Part shown: positions 35,449 through 44,832 of the stretch, one piece after another | Position numbering within the stretch: the stretch's first letter is position 1 | Layout: each line of letters starts with the position of its first letter | NCBI RefSeq assembly: GCF_023667495.1 | Contig: NZ_JAMOZL010000007.1 | Span: forward strand, 248,001-312,000 | Length of the DNA: 64,000 nt | Direction of reading: 5' to 3' | Source of the DNA: Dyadobacter sp. MSC1_007 | GTDB lineage: Bacteria; Bacteroidota; Bacteroidia; Cytophagales; Spirosomataceae | Position numbers and translations under genes: made by a program | The notes under the pieces: model-generated | Database searches by the model: none | Told to the model about the DNA's origin: nothing | What the model saw: only the letters and a program-made list of their open reading frames with translations

Positions 35449-36528
35449 TTAATTCAACCACGCGGTAACGAGGGGCTTCAAGAAAAGCACGGCCGCACCG
35501 GTGATAATGATGTTAAAAATAGCAAGAGGTATCAGCTTTTTCCAGCCAAGGTTCATCAACTGGTCATAGCGGAAACGTGGGATCGTCCAGCGCACCCACA
35601 TGTAGAAGAATATGAAGAACAAGGCTTTGCCAAAGAAAACAGCCGTTCCGATCAATGTCGCTACGTTATGGCCTGTATCAGCACCCAGCGCTTTAACCAG
35701 CTGCTGGTAAACAAAGTCCATTCCCGGATAATTGTAGCCGCCAAAATAGAGCACTGAAATGATCGCCGAGGAAATGAACATGTTGATGTATTCCGCAAAC
35801 AGGTAGAAACCCAGCTTCATACTTCCATATTCTGTGTGGTAACCACCTACAAGTTCCGTTTCACATTCAGGCAAATCGAATGGTACACGGTTACATTCAG
35901 CGAACGAGCAAGTGATGAAAATAATGAACCCGAGCGGCTGGTAAAAGATATTCCAGTTCATACCGTGCTGCTGCGCCACGATCTCGCCCAATGAAAGCGA
36001 GCTGCTCATCATCAGGATTGCGATTAGCGAAAGGCCCATCGCAACTTCATAACTGATGTTTTGAGAAGCTGCACGGATCGCCCCAAGCAATGAAAATTTA
36101 TTGTTGGAAGCCCATCCACCGACCATAATGCCGTAAACACCCAAAGCCACAACGCCAAAAACGTACAGGATACCGATATTGGATTCAACGCCTTGCATGG
36201 CTACTTCATGCCCAGCCACTCGAATGGTACTCCCAAAAGGTATTACAGCACTTGCAAGCATTGCCGTAAGCATCGCGAGGCTAGGCCCGGCTATGAACAG
36301 CCACTTGTTGGCGAGGGCCGGAATGAAATCCTCTTTAAAAAACATCTTTCCCGCATCGGCCATTGGTTGCAAAAGACCACCCCAGCCCGCGCGGTTAGGT
36401 CCGCTACGATCCTGAATAAAGCCCGCGACCTTTCTTTCGGCCCATGTGGAGTACATGGCGATGACGAGGGTAAGCACAAAAACAACAAATATTGTTGCGG
36501 TTTTAACAAGAAACTCGGTTAAATCCAT
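35449..36528 (-). CDS. nuoH: NADH-quinone oxidoreductase subunit H
   Basis: 359-aa membrane subunit that forms part of the quinone chamber. About eight to nine helices are seen. Conserved loops: AERKVAGFIQDRSGPNRAGWGGLLQPMADAGKMFFKED (start), FAECNRVPFDLPECETELVGGYHTEYGSMKL (the acidic E-channel loop) and FFIFFYMWVRWTIPRFRYDQLM. The order G-H-I is the standard one. The gene is 37 bp downstream of nuoG. Confidence 0.97.
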   Translation of the reverse strand: MDLTEFLVKTATIFVVFVLTLVIAMYSTWAERKVAGFIQDRSGPNRAGWGGLLQPMADAGKMFFKEDFIPALANKWLFIAGPSLAMLTAMLASAVIPFGSTIRVAGHEVAMQGVESNIGILYVFGVVALGVYGIMVGGWASNNKFSLLGAIRAASQNISYEVAMGLSLIAILMMSSSLSLGEIVAQQHGMNWNIFYQPLGFIIFITCSFAECNRVPFDLPECETELVGGYHTEYGSMKLGFYLFAEYINMFISSAIISVLYFGGYNYPGMDFVYQQLVKALGADTGHNVATLIGTAVFFGKALFFIFFYMWVRWTIPRFRYDQLMNLGWKKLIPLAIFNIIITGAAVLFLKPLVTAWLN

Positions 36529-36565
36529 TTGAAAGCAAGTTAATTAGGCTGCTTTGAACTAATAA

Positions 36566-37681
36566 TTAATTATTCTTCGCCAATAACGAACGGTGGTTCG
36601 CCTTGTCGTTATTTTCAATGCTTTGCTGGCGGATCGTTTCTTCGTCCGTCACATAAGGCCGTGAATCGTCGATTTTTTTGTATTGGGTTGCAGCCAGTTT
36701 CAATGCGAAATCAGGCTTCTTCACAAGATCAGCGCGGTATTTGTTGGCCGAAATAACCGAACTGCGCTTTACTTTGGTAGGCCCTTCGAGCACCCATTCG
36801 CTGGTGTTCTTCTTTTCAAAACGGCATGTGTTGCAAATGAAATCGGTTGCCTCTCCCCATGTATTTTTCCGGGCAGTTACGCGGAGCACTTCGTCGCCGC
36901 GGTACCATAATGTCACTTTTCCGCAGCATTTGTCGCAATTCCGATGTGCGTCCTCCGGTTTGGTGAACCATACGCGGTTTTTGAAGCGGAATGTTTTATC
37001 AGTCAATGCGCCAACCGGACAAACGTCGATGACGTTTCCAGAGAAGTCGTTATCAATCGCTTTTTCAATATAAGTACTGATTTCCGAGGCATCCCCGCGG
37101 TTCATTACACCATGCACGCGCTTGTCGGTGATCTGGTCGGCCGTGTAAACGCAACGATAGCAAAGAATGCAACGCGTCATGTGCAACTGCACATGCGGAC
37201 CGATATCTATTTTATCAAAAGTCCTTCTCTCTTCCTCGTAACGAGTCTTCGCGGAACCATGCTCAAATGCAAAATCCTGCAAATGACATTCGCCAGCCTG
37301 ATCACAAATGGGGCAATCGAGCGGGTGATTGATCAGCAGAAATTCGACAATGCTCTTACGGGTATCCAATACGCCCTGGTTGGTCGTATTCTCCACGACC
37401 ATCCCGTCCTGAACCTGCGTAATGCAGGAAGGAACTAGTTTAGGCATCGGGCGGGGATCTTTGGCAGAACCCGCAGACACTTTAACCAGACAAGCACGAC
37501 ATTTACCTCCGGAAACCGGCAGCGGTTTATAATAGCACATCGCGGGAGGAACCAGATGCCCCTGACTCTCGTCGGCTTCGGCGATCTTGCGCGCAGCCTG
37601 CATGATGGTCGTTCCGGGCTCTACTTCTACCTCGATGCCATCGAATGTAATTTTCAACAATTGGGGTTTAACCTCTTCCAT
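36566..37681 (-). CDS. nuoG: NADH-quinone oxidoreductase subunit G, short form
   Basis: 371-aa iron-sulfur protein. The N-terminal 2Fe-2S domain shows the CYYKP...GGKCRAC...C pattern. The His/Cys3 site (HPLDCPICDQAGECHLQD) and a 4Fe-4S site (RCILCYRC...DVCPVGAL) follow. A further four-Cys region (NCDKCCG...ICNTC) begins the molybdopterin-type domain, but the protein ends about 110 residues later. E. coli NuoG has about 900 aa; most of the large catalytic-fold domain is therefore missing. The frame is clean to the stop, so this is a real short form, as I believe is usual in Cytophagales. Confidence 0.93.
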   Translation of the reverse strand: MEEVKPQLLKITFDGIEVEVEPGTTIMQAARKIAEADESQGHLVPPAMCYYKPLPVSGGKCRACLVKVSAGSAKDPRPMPKLVPSCITQVQDGMVVENTTNQGVLDTRKSIVEFLLINHPLDCPICDQAGECHLQDFAFEHGSAKTRYEEERRTFDKIDIGPHVQLHMTRCILCYRCVYTADQITDKRVHGVMNRGDASEISTYIEKAIDNDFSGNVIDVCPVGALTDKTFRFKNRVWFTKPEDAHRNCDKCCGKVTLWYRGDEVLRVTARKNTWGEATDFICNTCRFEKKNTSEWVLEGPTKVKRSSVISANKYRADLVKKPDFALKLAATQYKKIDDSRPYVTDEETIRQQSIENNDKANHRSLLAKNN

Positions 37682-37713
37682 GCCAAATTCATGTACAATG
37701 TTCTGAAATGTGA

Positions 37714-39054
37714 TTACACCAGGGCCATTTCACCCATATAGACCGCTCCTGGCTGGGTAGCTTCGTGCGGATGGGTGATATGCCATACAAATTCGTCCCG
37801 GAAGTGGCGGATCGCGCTGGCCACAGGCCATGCAGCGGCGTCACCCAGCGGACAAATGGTGTTACCTTCTATTTTCTTTGAAATATCGACCAGCAGATCG
37901 ATGTCATGCATGCTGCCGTGGCCATGCTCGATGCGGTGAAGTACTTTCTCCATCCAGCCGGTCCCTTCGCGGCATGGGCTGCATTGTCCGCACGATTCGT
38001 GATGGTAAAAGCGCGAGAAATTCCAGGTGTTGCGGACGATACAAGCTGTTTCATCAAAAACAATAAAACCACCTGAACCGAGCATGGTGCCAGTCGCGAA
38101 ACCGCCATCGGAAAGTGATTCGTAACTCATCAGGCGGTCTTCTCCATTGGCTGTTTTCGTAATGAGATGGGCAGGAAGAATGGGTACGGACGATCCGCCG
38201 GCAACCAATGCTTTCAAATAGTGCCCTTTCCGGATACCGCCGCAATATTCATCCGAATTCAAAAATTCGTCTACACTCACACCCAGCTCAATTTCGTAAA
38301 CGCCCGGCTTTTGAATGTGGCCCGACGCCGAGATCAACTTCGTTCCCGTACTGCGTCCTATTCCGATCGCTGCATACGCGTCGCCGCCATTGTTAATGAT
38401 CCACGGCATATTCGAGATCGATTCCACATTGTTCACAACGGTAGGACTTTGATAAAGTCCTTTCACGGCGGGGAATGGCGGTTTGTTTCTCGGGTTACCT
38501 CTTTTTCCTTCCAGTGATTCCAGCAATGCAGTTTCCTCACCGCAGATATATGCGCCGCCACCAGGCTGTACTACCAATTCAAGGTCGTAGCCGGAGCCCA
38601 GGATATTTTTACCTAAAAATCCTTGTGCTTTTGCTTCCTCAATGGCTTTTTCCAGAATGCGGATCACATACATGAGCTCACCGCGCACATATATGAACGA
38701 CTTGTGGGCGCCCAATGCAAAGCTGGAAATGATCATACCCTCGATCAACAGGTGAGGGATGCATTTCATCAAATGATGATCTTTGAATGTACCCGGTTCG
38801 GATTCGTCGGCATTGCAGACGAGATAGCGGGGAACACCCTCAGGCTTGGCCAAAAAGCCCCACTTCATCCCCATTGGGAATCCTGCACCACCACGACCGC
38901 GCACGCCTGATTTTTTTGCTTCTTCCACTACCTCTTCCGGGGTCATGGTTTTGATAGCTTTTTCAACGGCAGTATAGCCTCCTTGTTTGCGGTAAACGTC
39001 GAAGGTTTCGATACCCGGGACATTAATATGCTCCGTTAAAATTTTTCTAGCCAT
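37714..39054 (-). CDS. nuoF: NADH-quinone oxidoreductase subunit F
   Basis: 446-aa flavoprotein that oxidises NADH. Motifs: GRGGAGFPMGMKWGF (NADH/FMN site), NADESEPGTFKDHHLM, GAYICGEETALLESLEG, and the 4Fe-4S (N3) ligands ESCGQCSPCREGTGW with the fourth Cys in TICPLGDAAAWPV. It is preceded by nuoE (30 bp) and followed by nuoG, the standard order for the NADH-dehydrogenase module, so this operon encodes a true NADH-using enzyme. Confidence 0.97.
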   Translation of the reverse strand: MARKILTEHINVPGIETFDVYRKQGGYTAVEKAIKTMTPEEVVEEAKKSGVRGRGGAGFPMGMKWGFLAKPEGVPRYLVCNADESEPGTFKDHHLMKCIPHLLIEGMIISSFALGAHKSFIYVRGELMYVIRILEKAIEEAKAQGFLGKNILGSGYDLELVVQPGGGAYICGEETALLESLEGKRGNPRNKPPFPAVKGLYQSPTVVNNVESISNMPWIINNGGDAYAAIGIGRSTGTKLISASGHIQKPGVYEIELGVSVDEFLNSDEYCGGIRKGHYLKALVAGGSSVPILPAHLITKTANGEDRLMSYESLSDGGFATGTMLGSGGFIVFDETACIVRNTWNFSRFYHHESCGQCSPCREGTGWMEKVLHRIEHGHGSMHDIDLLVDISKKIEGNTICPLGDAAAWPVASAIRHFRDEFVWHITHPHEATQPGAVYMGEMALV

Positions 39055-39084
39055 TTGAGGATAATATTTTCAGCTTAAAAAAGC

Positions 39085-39582
39085 TTATTTACTTAACTCT
39101 TCTATAATTTGATCGACCTTGTCATTGGTCAGGTTCATGTAGAACTGCTCGCGGATCTGGAAAACAGGGCCCCATCCACATGCAGCCAAACATTCGACTT
39201 CTTTCAATGTGAAAAGCCCGTCGGATGTCGTTTCACCGGCGTCGATACCCAGCTTGTTTTTCAGGTGGCCGTACACATCTTCACCGCCCATGAGGCAGCA
39301 GGGGCCTGTACGGCAGTATTCGATCACATGCTTACCGACCGGGTCGAGGTGGTACATGGTATAAAAAGTCGCAACTTCATATACCTCCACAGGCTCGATG
39401 CTTAAAATTCCCGCGACATAATCCATCACTTCGCTGCTCAGCCAGCCCCATTGTTCCTGAGCGACGTGCAAAACAGGCAAAAGAGCCGATTTCTGGCGGC
39501 CCTCAGGATAACGTGCGATAATTTCTTTTACTTTTTCAAGTCGTTCGGGTGTGAACGCAACCAGATTGGGTGATTCGGTCAT
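39085..39582 (-). CDS. nuoE: NADH-quinone oxidoreductase subunit E
   Basis: 165-aa thioredoxin-like 2Fe-2S subunit (cluster N1a). The ligands are in EYCRTGPCCLMGG (C-x4-C) and VECLAACGWGPVFQI (C-x3-C). The helical N-terminal part includes HVAQEQWGWLSSEVMDYVA. The length is typical. It lies 24 bp downstream of nuoD. Confidence 0.97.
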   Translation of the reverse strand: MTESPNLVAFTPERLEKVKEIIARYPEGRQKSALLPVLHVAQEQWGWLSSEVMDYVAGILSIEPVEVYEVATFYTMYHLDPVGKHVIEYCRTGPCCLMGGEDVYGHLKNKLGIDAGETTSDGLFTLKEVECLAACGWGPVFQIREQFYMNLTNDKVDQIIEELSK

Positions 39583-39606
39583 TTCTAATTAGATCTTTAA
39601 CAAACT

Positions 39607-40833
39607 TTAAGCGTCCAGCTCACCTGCAATTACATTCAGGCTACTCATTGTCAGGATCGCATCTGACAGGGACGAACCTTTGCACATTTCAGGATAAGCC
39701 TGATAGTAAATAAAGCTTGGCCTGCGGAAATGCAGACGGTATGGTGCCCTGCCGCCATCGCTGATGAGGTAGAAACCCAATTCGCCGTTTCCTCCTTCCA
39801 CAGCATGATAAACTTCGCCGGCTGGTGCATCTATTTCTCCCATTACAATTTTGAAATGATAGATCAATGCCTCCATATTTTTGTAAACCTCGTCTTTGGG
39901 AGGAAGGTAATATTCAGGAGCGTCGGCGTAATATGGTCCTTCGGGAAGGTTATTAATGGCTTGCTCCACAATCCTGAGGCTTTGCCACATTTCTTCATTA
40001 CGTACCATATACCGGTCGTAAGTATCGCCATTCTGTCCGATGGGGACGTCGAATTCGAAATCCTGGTAGGACGAATAAGGGTTCATAACCCTCACATCGT
40101 AATCAAGGCCCGCTGCACGGAGGTTTGGACCTGTAAAACCATATGAAAGAGCCCTTTCCAATGAGATAGGACCTACATTGATCGTACGGTCCATGAAGAT
40201 CCGGTTCCGGTTGAGCAGTTTTTCAAGCTCTCTTAAAACCGGTGGAAAGGATTTGATGAATTCGTGGATCTTGCGGATCGCCGTGCTGGAAAGATCGCGT
40301 TCCATTCCACCCAGCCGTCCCATATTGGTGGTCAGACGTGCACCGCAGACTTCCTCATAAATTTCATACACCTCTTCGCGTTTTTGCATGACATACAAAA
40401 AGCCGGTAAATGCACCGGTGTCAACGCCAAGAATACTGTTGCAGATGATGTGGTCGGTGATGCGCGCCAGCTCCATCATGATCACGCGGATGTATTGCGC
40501 TCTCTTAGGGACTTCTACGCCCAAAAGCTTCTCGACAGTCATGTGCCATCCCAGGTTATTAATCGGGGACGAACAATAGTTCATGCGGTCGGTCAGCGTT
40601 GTAATCTGGTAAAAAGGCCTTCTTTCGGCTATTTTCTCAAACGCCCGGTGAATATATCCGATGGTTTGCTCGCCTGAAACGATCTTTTCCCCATCCATTT
40701 TCAGGATGTTCTGGAAAATACCGTGGGTGGCAGGGTGCGTCGGGCCGAGGTTGAGGGTTGTCAGTTCTTCAACGAGCTCAGGAAGCTCACTTTGAGAAGG
40801 GACATTATGTGGTAACAATTCAATATCTGCCAT
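39607..40833 (-). CDS. nuoD: NADH-quinone oxidoreductase subunit D
   Basis: 408-aa subunit of the quinone-binding module, related to the large subunit of NiFe hydrogenases. Signatures: LGPTHPATHGIFQNIL, GYIHRAFEKIAERRP, TDRMNYCSSPINNLGW and the C-terminal DAILTMSSLNVIAGELDA. I use the ATG at 40833 (MADIELLPHN); a TTG at 40845 would nearly touch the nuoC stop. C and D are separate genes, not fused as in E. coli. Confidence 0.96.
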   Translation of the reverse strand: MADIELLPHNVPSQSELPELVEELTTLNLGPTHPATHGIFQNILKMDGEKIVSGEQTIGYIHRAFEKIAERRPFYQITTLTDRMNYCSSPINNLGWHMTVEKLLGVEVPKRAQYIRVIMMELARITDHIICNSILGVDTGAFTGFLYVMQKREEVYEIYEEVCGARLTTNMGRLGGMERDLSSTAIRKIHEFIKSFPPVLRELEKLLNRNRIFMDRTINVGPISLERALSYGFTGPNLRAAGLDYDVRVMNPYSSYQDFEFDVPIGQNGDTYDRYMVRNEEMWQSLRIVEQAINNLPEGPYYADAPEYYLPPKDEVYKNMEALIYHFKIVMGEIDAPAGEVYHAVEGGNGELGFYLISDGGRAPYRLHFRRPSFIYYQAYPEMCKGSSLSDAILTMSSLNVIAGELDA

Positions 40834-40851
40834 AATCTTACTCAATATAGG

Positions 40852-41352
40852 TCATCGGCCGAAAAGGGCGTCAATTTTGTCTTCACGGGTAGCATCCTCC
40901 ATCGGATATTCTTTACGCATCGGGAAATAATCCATTTCGTCAATGTTCAGAATGCGTTTCAGGTTCGGGTGCCCGTCAAACAAGATACCAAAAAAATCGT
41001 ATGTTTCACGCTCCATCCAGTTGGCGCTGGCGAACAGGCCGGTGGCGGTAGGAATGTGAATATCTGCTTCTGAAAGCGCCACTTTAATCCGCAGACGGAA
41101 GTTGTGGATAAAGCTGTGCATATGATAAACCACTACAAACTCCTGCCCTGCATTGTCGGGATAGTGAATGCCTGTGATATCGGTCAGGAAAATGACCTGA
41201 TAGGTTTTATGGTCTCTCAGGAACTCCATCGCCGGGATGATCTCTTCGCGGGTCGTTGAGAATGTTAAGAGCCCATAGGGTTCTTCAAAGTCGAAGACCT
41301 GGCTTCCAAATTTTTCCAAAAGCCCTTCGGCTACCTCCTGGTTAGTAAGCAT
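40852..41352 (-). CDS. nuoC: NADH-quinone oxidoreductase subunit C
   Basis: 166-aa peripheral subunit (30-kDa family). The signature is near the C-terminus: SANWMERETYDFFGILFDGHPNLKRIL...PMRKEYPMED. The N-terminus contains VIFLTDITGIHYPD. It starts 7 bp after nuoB, suggesting tight translational linkage. Confidence 0.96.
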   Translation of the reverse strand: MLTNQEVAEGLLEKFGSQVFDFEEPYGLLTFSTTREEIIPAMEFLRDHKTYQVIFLTDITGIHYPDNAGQEFVVVYHMHSFIHNFRLRIKVALSEADIHIPTATGLFASANWMERETYDFFGILFDGHPNLKRILNIDEMDYFPMRKEYPMEDATREDKIDALFGR

Positions 41353-41359
41353 AGGGGGG

Positions 41360-41902
41360 TTACTGAATATTATAAGATGCCAATAGTTCCTGATATTCGT
41401 CCGTATTTCTGCGACGAAGTTTTTCGTTCTGAGCGAGATACTGGATCTGCATCAAGCCGTCGATGATTTGTTCGGGACGCGGAGGGCAGCCGGGTACGTA
41501 TACATCTACAGGTATAATGCGGTCTATTCCCTGCAATACGCTGTAAGTGTCAAAAATACCGCCACTCGATGCACATGCACCAACCGCCATAACCCAACGG
41601 GGTTCAGCCATTTGCAGATAAACCTGCTTAACAACCGGGGCCATTTTCTTGGCAATAGTGCCCATTACCATCAGAAGATCGGCCTGGCGTGGGGAGAAAC
41701 TCGGGCGCTCAGACCCGAAACGGGAGATATCGTAGTGCGCACCCATGGTGGCCATGAATTCGATTCCGCAGCAAGACGTCGCGAAAGGGAGCGGCCAGAG
41801 TGAGTAACTACGCGCCAAACCGATTGCTTCGTCGAATGAAGTTGCAAAAAAACCAGATCCGCTATGTCCTTGCGGAGCCTCCACTATCTTTACTTCTTTC
41901 AT
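41360..41902 (-). CDS. nuoB: NADH-quinone oxidoreductase subunit B
   Basis: 180-aa subunit holding the terminal cluster N2. Ligands are the adjacent cysteines in FATSCCGIEFMA, then VGACASSGG and VPGCPPRPEQIIDGL. The middle contains RFGSERPSFSPRQADLLMVMGT. The order A-B-C-D is canonical, with nuoA 27 bp upstream. Confidence 0.97.
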   Translation of the reverse strand: MKEVKIVEAPQGHSGSGFFATSFDEAIGLARSYSLWPLPFATSCCGIEFMATMGAHYDISRFGSERPSFSPRQADLLMVMGTIAKKMAPVVKQVYLQMAEPRWVMAVGACASSGGIFDTYSVLQGIDRIIPVDVYVPGCPPRPEQIIDGLMQIQYLAQNEKLRRRNTDEYQELLASYNIQ

Positions 41903-41929
41903 AATTCTTTGTATTTCAATGTTCGAAGC

Positions 41930-42304
41930 CTATTCCTCCCAGTTAAGCACCCCTTTGCGGATGACATAGTAAAAACCAGAAAGCAGCAAGGCCATGAACA
42001 ATAACATTTCAATGAAGCCGAACATTCCCAAACTCTTGAAATTGACAGCCCAGGGGTACATGAAGATCACCTCGACATCAAAAAGGACAAAGAGAATTGC
42101 CACCAGGAAGTATTTGACGGAAATAGGCGTACGGGCGTCTCCAACCGACTCGATACCGCATTCAAACGGATCATCTTTCAGTTTGCTTTTCCGGCTCGGG
42201 CCGATCAAATGGGTGACGATCATTGTCCCGCCGATGAATCCGGCAGCCAGAATAAATTGAACTATGATGGGCAGGTAATCGGAAGGAAGATATGTACTTT
42301 TCAT
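41930..42304 (-). CDS. nuoA: NADH-quinone oxidoreductase subunit A
   Basis: 124-aa membrane subunit with three helices; the loop SKLKDDPFECGIESVGDARTPISVKYFLVAILFVLFDVEVIFMYPWAV is the family hallmark. I use the ATG at 42304 (MKSTYLPSDYLP); a longer form from an upstream start at 42406 would begin close to the promoter. First gene of the ten-gene nuoA-J operon. Confidence 0.95.
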   Translation of the reverse strand: MKSTYLPSDYLPIIVQFILAAGFIGGTMIVTHLIGPSRKSKLKDDPFECGIESVGDARTPISVKYFLVAILFVLFDVEVIFMYPWAVNFKSLGMFGFIEMLLFMALLLSGFYYVIRKGVLNWEE

Positions 42305-42394
42305 TGTTGTTGGTCTGTTACGATCCGGAACGTTTACCCTAAAAAATGTTGCCTGCGGGTTACTTTCTTTCCAGTTTCTCAAAATTAGCCTTTG

Positions 42395-42402
42395 CAAATT
42401 TA
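42395..42402 (-). promoter_or_regulatory. Putative -7 element of the nuoA-J operon
   Basis: TAAATTTG on the minus strand fits TAnnTTTG and lies about 90 bp upstream of the nuoA start. A matching -33 box is not evident. Confidence 0.4.
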
Positions 42403-42444
42403 TCAATCAAATTCTTTACTTTTTCTTTTGTCTAATTAGTATCA

Positions 42445-42482
42445 TACTAAATAAGCCCCGTGATGGCGGGGCTTATTTAGTA
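42445..42482. terminator. Hairpin terminator of the downstream SGNH gene
   Basis: 16-bp perfect stem with core AATAAGCCCCG and its complement and a 6-nt loop. It lies 20 bp after the stop of the minus-strand gene 42502-44673 and before the nuoA promoter. The AT-rich outer part could supply the U-tract in either direction. Confidence 0.85.
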
Positions 42483-42501
42483 ACTAAGAAAGAAAAAATG
42501 G

Positions 42502-44673
42502 TTATCTGATGACAATTTGTTTGGTCAGGCTTTGCCCTTGTCCGGTTACGCGGAGGATGTATTTGCCTGTTGGTAAGAGACCTACATCGATCTGCACCCT
42601 GCTGTCGAGCAACTTGGGAAAAGTCGTCTTAATGACCCGTCCGTAGATGTCGAAAAGCGTCACGACGGCATCCTTAATATTGTCTCTTGATTCGATGTAA
42701 ATGTAAGTGCCCTGACTTGGGTTAGGATAGATAACCACGTCGTTCTGCTCGTTCGTTTTGAACTCTTTGGAAGCAGTATCCGAGTAGCAAACCAATGAAT
42801 TACTATCTCCAATCGTGTAAACCACCCTGGCTTTGGTAGAATATGTGCCTGATTTAAGTATTTTGACCAGCGTAGCCGTAGTGTCGGTTTCGGAACCTGG
42901 TCTTCTCCACAGGAAGGTTTCATTCACTTCCGGACCTTCCAAAATGCTTGCCGAAACGCTGAATGGTCCGGAAGCCTCGATAACAGGCTTGGAAACTTTG
43001 GTGCGGATGATCAGCGAAGAAGGTGCTGAATTCTCTGAAACGCATCCGAAAATATTCTGGCTTTTTACAAAATAATTACCGCTCTCTCCAATTTTAGCAG
43101 TAATACCCGTAGCGATCGGCGTTGTGCCGCCTTGCTTATACCAGCTGTAAATGTCCGTTCCCGGAGCTACTGAAAACTGAAATGAAGAGTCTGCACAAGC
43201 TTGTTGTTGTCCTTGTTGTTGGATCGTTGGCTGAGCAGGTTTGGCATCCGTATCCAGAACGACAACGGAAGTGAGCGTCGAATTTCCAAATGCGTCGCGG
43301 ACTGTTGCGCTATAAGTTCCCGCTTTCGTTACCGTGATTGTGCTTCCTTTTTCCTTGGTGTTCCACTCGTAGGATGCGTAACCAGCAGGAAGCGAGATCC
43401 TGACGGCATTGTTTTCGGTCACACAGGAAGCTGTTATGGCCGGTATTTCGGCTGGTGCGGCTGGTGGCACTGTCGAGAAGAAGTTAACATCGAGGCTTTC
43501 GTTCCAGGCATTAGCCAGAATTCTCAGGGCATTGACGGTACCTTCAATATCAGATGGGTCTTTGCCTACAAAGTGAGTTCCATCACCGCGATTGGTTACC
43601 AGGTTATCCGTTTCGGGCCCTGGATATGTTGGGTTAAATGGTGTAGCAAGAACAGCATTTTGTGCTGCAATGATCGTTGGATTTACACTTGAATTAGTAG
43701 TATTGGCTGGTGAGGTTCGGCTGGTTCTTGCAATAACCCAGGTTATCCTCTTATTTGTTTCAGCAGAAAGCCTTGTGATAAGCAACTGCAGATTGTCACG
43801 GTAGAAGGACAGTGGAGTTTTGAATAAAGCATCTGCCTCTCCCTGCATCCAAAGCACAGCGCGGACGCCATACTGGTTGGCATAATTCCTGGCCGCAATG
43901 CGCAGGTTAGCATACGGCATTCCTGGTTTATAAGTGAAACCGCCGTATTTGTTTTTCGTGGGTATGCCCTGGGCGCTAAATGACCAGTTTTCGATCGCAG
44001 TACCTTCCCATGCAGTATTAATAAACAACACAGGTACGTTCAGCTTTTGCACAAGCAAGTCGCCCAGCATACCCCAGCACCACGCTGTCTGGCCGCGTGG
44101 CGACATGAATTTCATATTGTTTGATATTTTTTCGAAGGTCGGAGGGACGGGATCCGTCAGAAGGTCATTGTACATGCCTTCTTCGTCATTCTGATAGTTG
44201 TTAACATACAAGACGCGGTCGTCCTGCGCGGAAGGTCCCCAGGGATAGCCCTTCAAGCCCTGCGCATTGGATTGGCCCGCGATCAGAAACACCTCGCCAA
44301 TCCCCACGCGGGATAGCACGTCTCTTCCTACAATTTTTCCGTCGGAAACAGCCCTTACTTCCAGCGTATACCAGCCGCCGTGAAGAGTAATCTTCCCCGC
44401 GAAAACGCCACCTTTGGGGGCAACTTGAAGGGGCTCCCACGGTAAGTCTATACCCTGACCCTGGGCAGCGGGTACCGCCCTTACTTCGACCTTGTCCATT
44501 GGAACGGTGAATGTCCCCGACACGGTTATCTCTCTTTGTCCGCTAACTTCACGTTGGTACACGGCCTGGAAAGTAGGAGAAGTAATTTTGATCTGAGAGA
44601 AGACCGTAGAGGAAATAAGAGAAACCAACAGCAACGCCTTTGCCACTACCGGAAGAATAAATCTATAACGCAT
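42502..44673 (-). CDS. Secreted SGNH/sialate-O-acetylesterase-like protein with sorting domain
   Basis: 723-aa exported protein. Signal peptide (VVAKALLLVSLISSTVFSQ), a beta-rich N-terminal domain, then an SGNH hydrolase domain: GEVFLIAGQSNAQGL (Ser, block I), NTAWEGTAIENW, VLWMQGEADA (block III region) and GDGTHFVGKD (His). Two or three Ig-like modules follow. It ends with a type IX secretion sorting domain (DVVIYPNPSQGTYIYIES...LLPTGKYILRVTGQGQSLTKQIVIR). The family includes esterases that remove acetyl groups from carbohydrates. It is a tandem paralogue of the larger gene upstream (44833). Confidence 0.88.
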   Translation of the reverse strand: MRYRFILPVVAKALLLVSLISSTVFSQIKITSPTFQAVYQREVSGQREITVSGTFTVPMDKVEVRAVPAAQGQGIDLPWEPLQVAPKGGVFAGKITLHGGWYTLEVRAVSDGKIVGRDVLSRVGIGEVFLIAGQSNAQGLKGYPWGPSAQDDRVLYVNNYQNDEEGMYNDLLTDPVPPTFEKISNNMKFMSPRGQTAWCWGMLGDLLVQKLNVPVLFINTAWEGTAIENWSFSAQGIPTKNKYGGFTYKPGMPYANLRIAARNYANQYGVRAVLWMQGEADALFKTPLSFYRDNLQLLITRLSAETNKRITWVIARTSRTSPANTTNSSVNPTIIAAQNAVLATPFNPTYPGPETDNLVTNRGDGTHFVGKDPSDIEGTVNALRILANAWNESLDVNFFSTVPPAAPAEIPAITASCVTENNAVRISLPAGYASYEWNTKEKGSTITVTKAGTYSATVRDAFGNSTLTSVVVLDTDAKPAQPTIQQQGQQQACADSSFQFSVAPGTDIYSWYKQGGTTPIATGITAKIGESGNYFVKSQNIFGCVSENSAPSSLIIRTKVSKPVIEASGPFSVSASILEGPEVNETFLWRRPGSETDTTATLVKILKSGTYSTKARVVYTIGDSNSLVCYSDTASKEFKTNEQNDVVIYPNPSQGTYIYIESRDNIKDAVVTLFDIYGRVIKTTFPKLLDSRVQIDVGLLPTGKYILRVTGQGQSLTKQIVIR

Positions 44674-44832
44674 TGGTAATTCTGATACAGGTAAAGTTTT
44701 TATCGGCTAACGATTGAGGTTTTTAATTTTGTTAATGTGTTCTATTACAAAACGGTCACAAATGTAAATGATTATTTTGGCTAAAATAGCACTATTCCGG
44801 TTTTTTGATTAGTCGGCGGGCAATGTGCCCGC

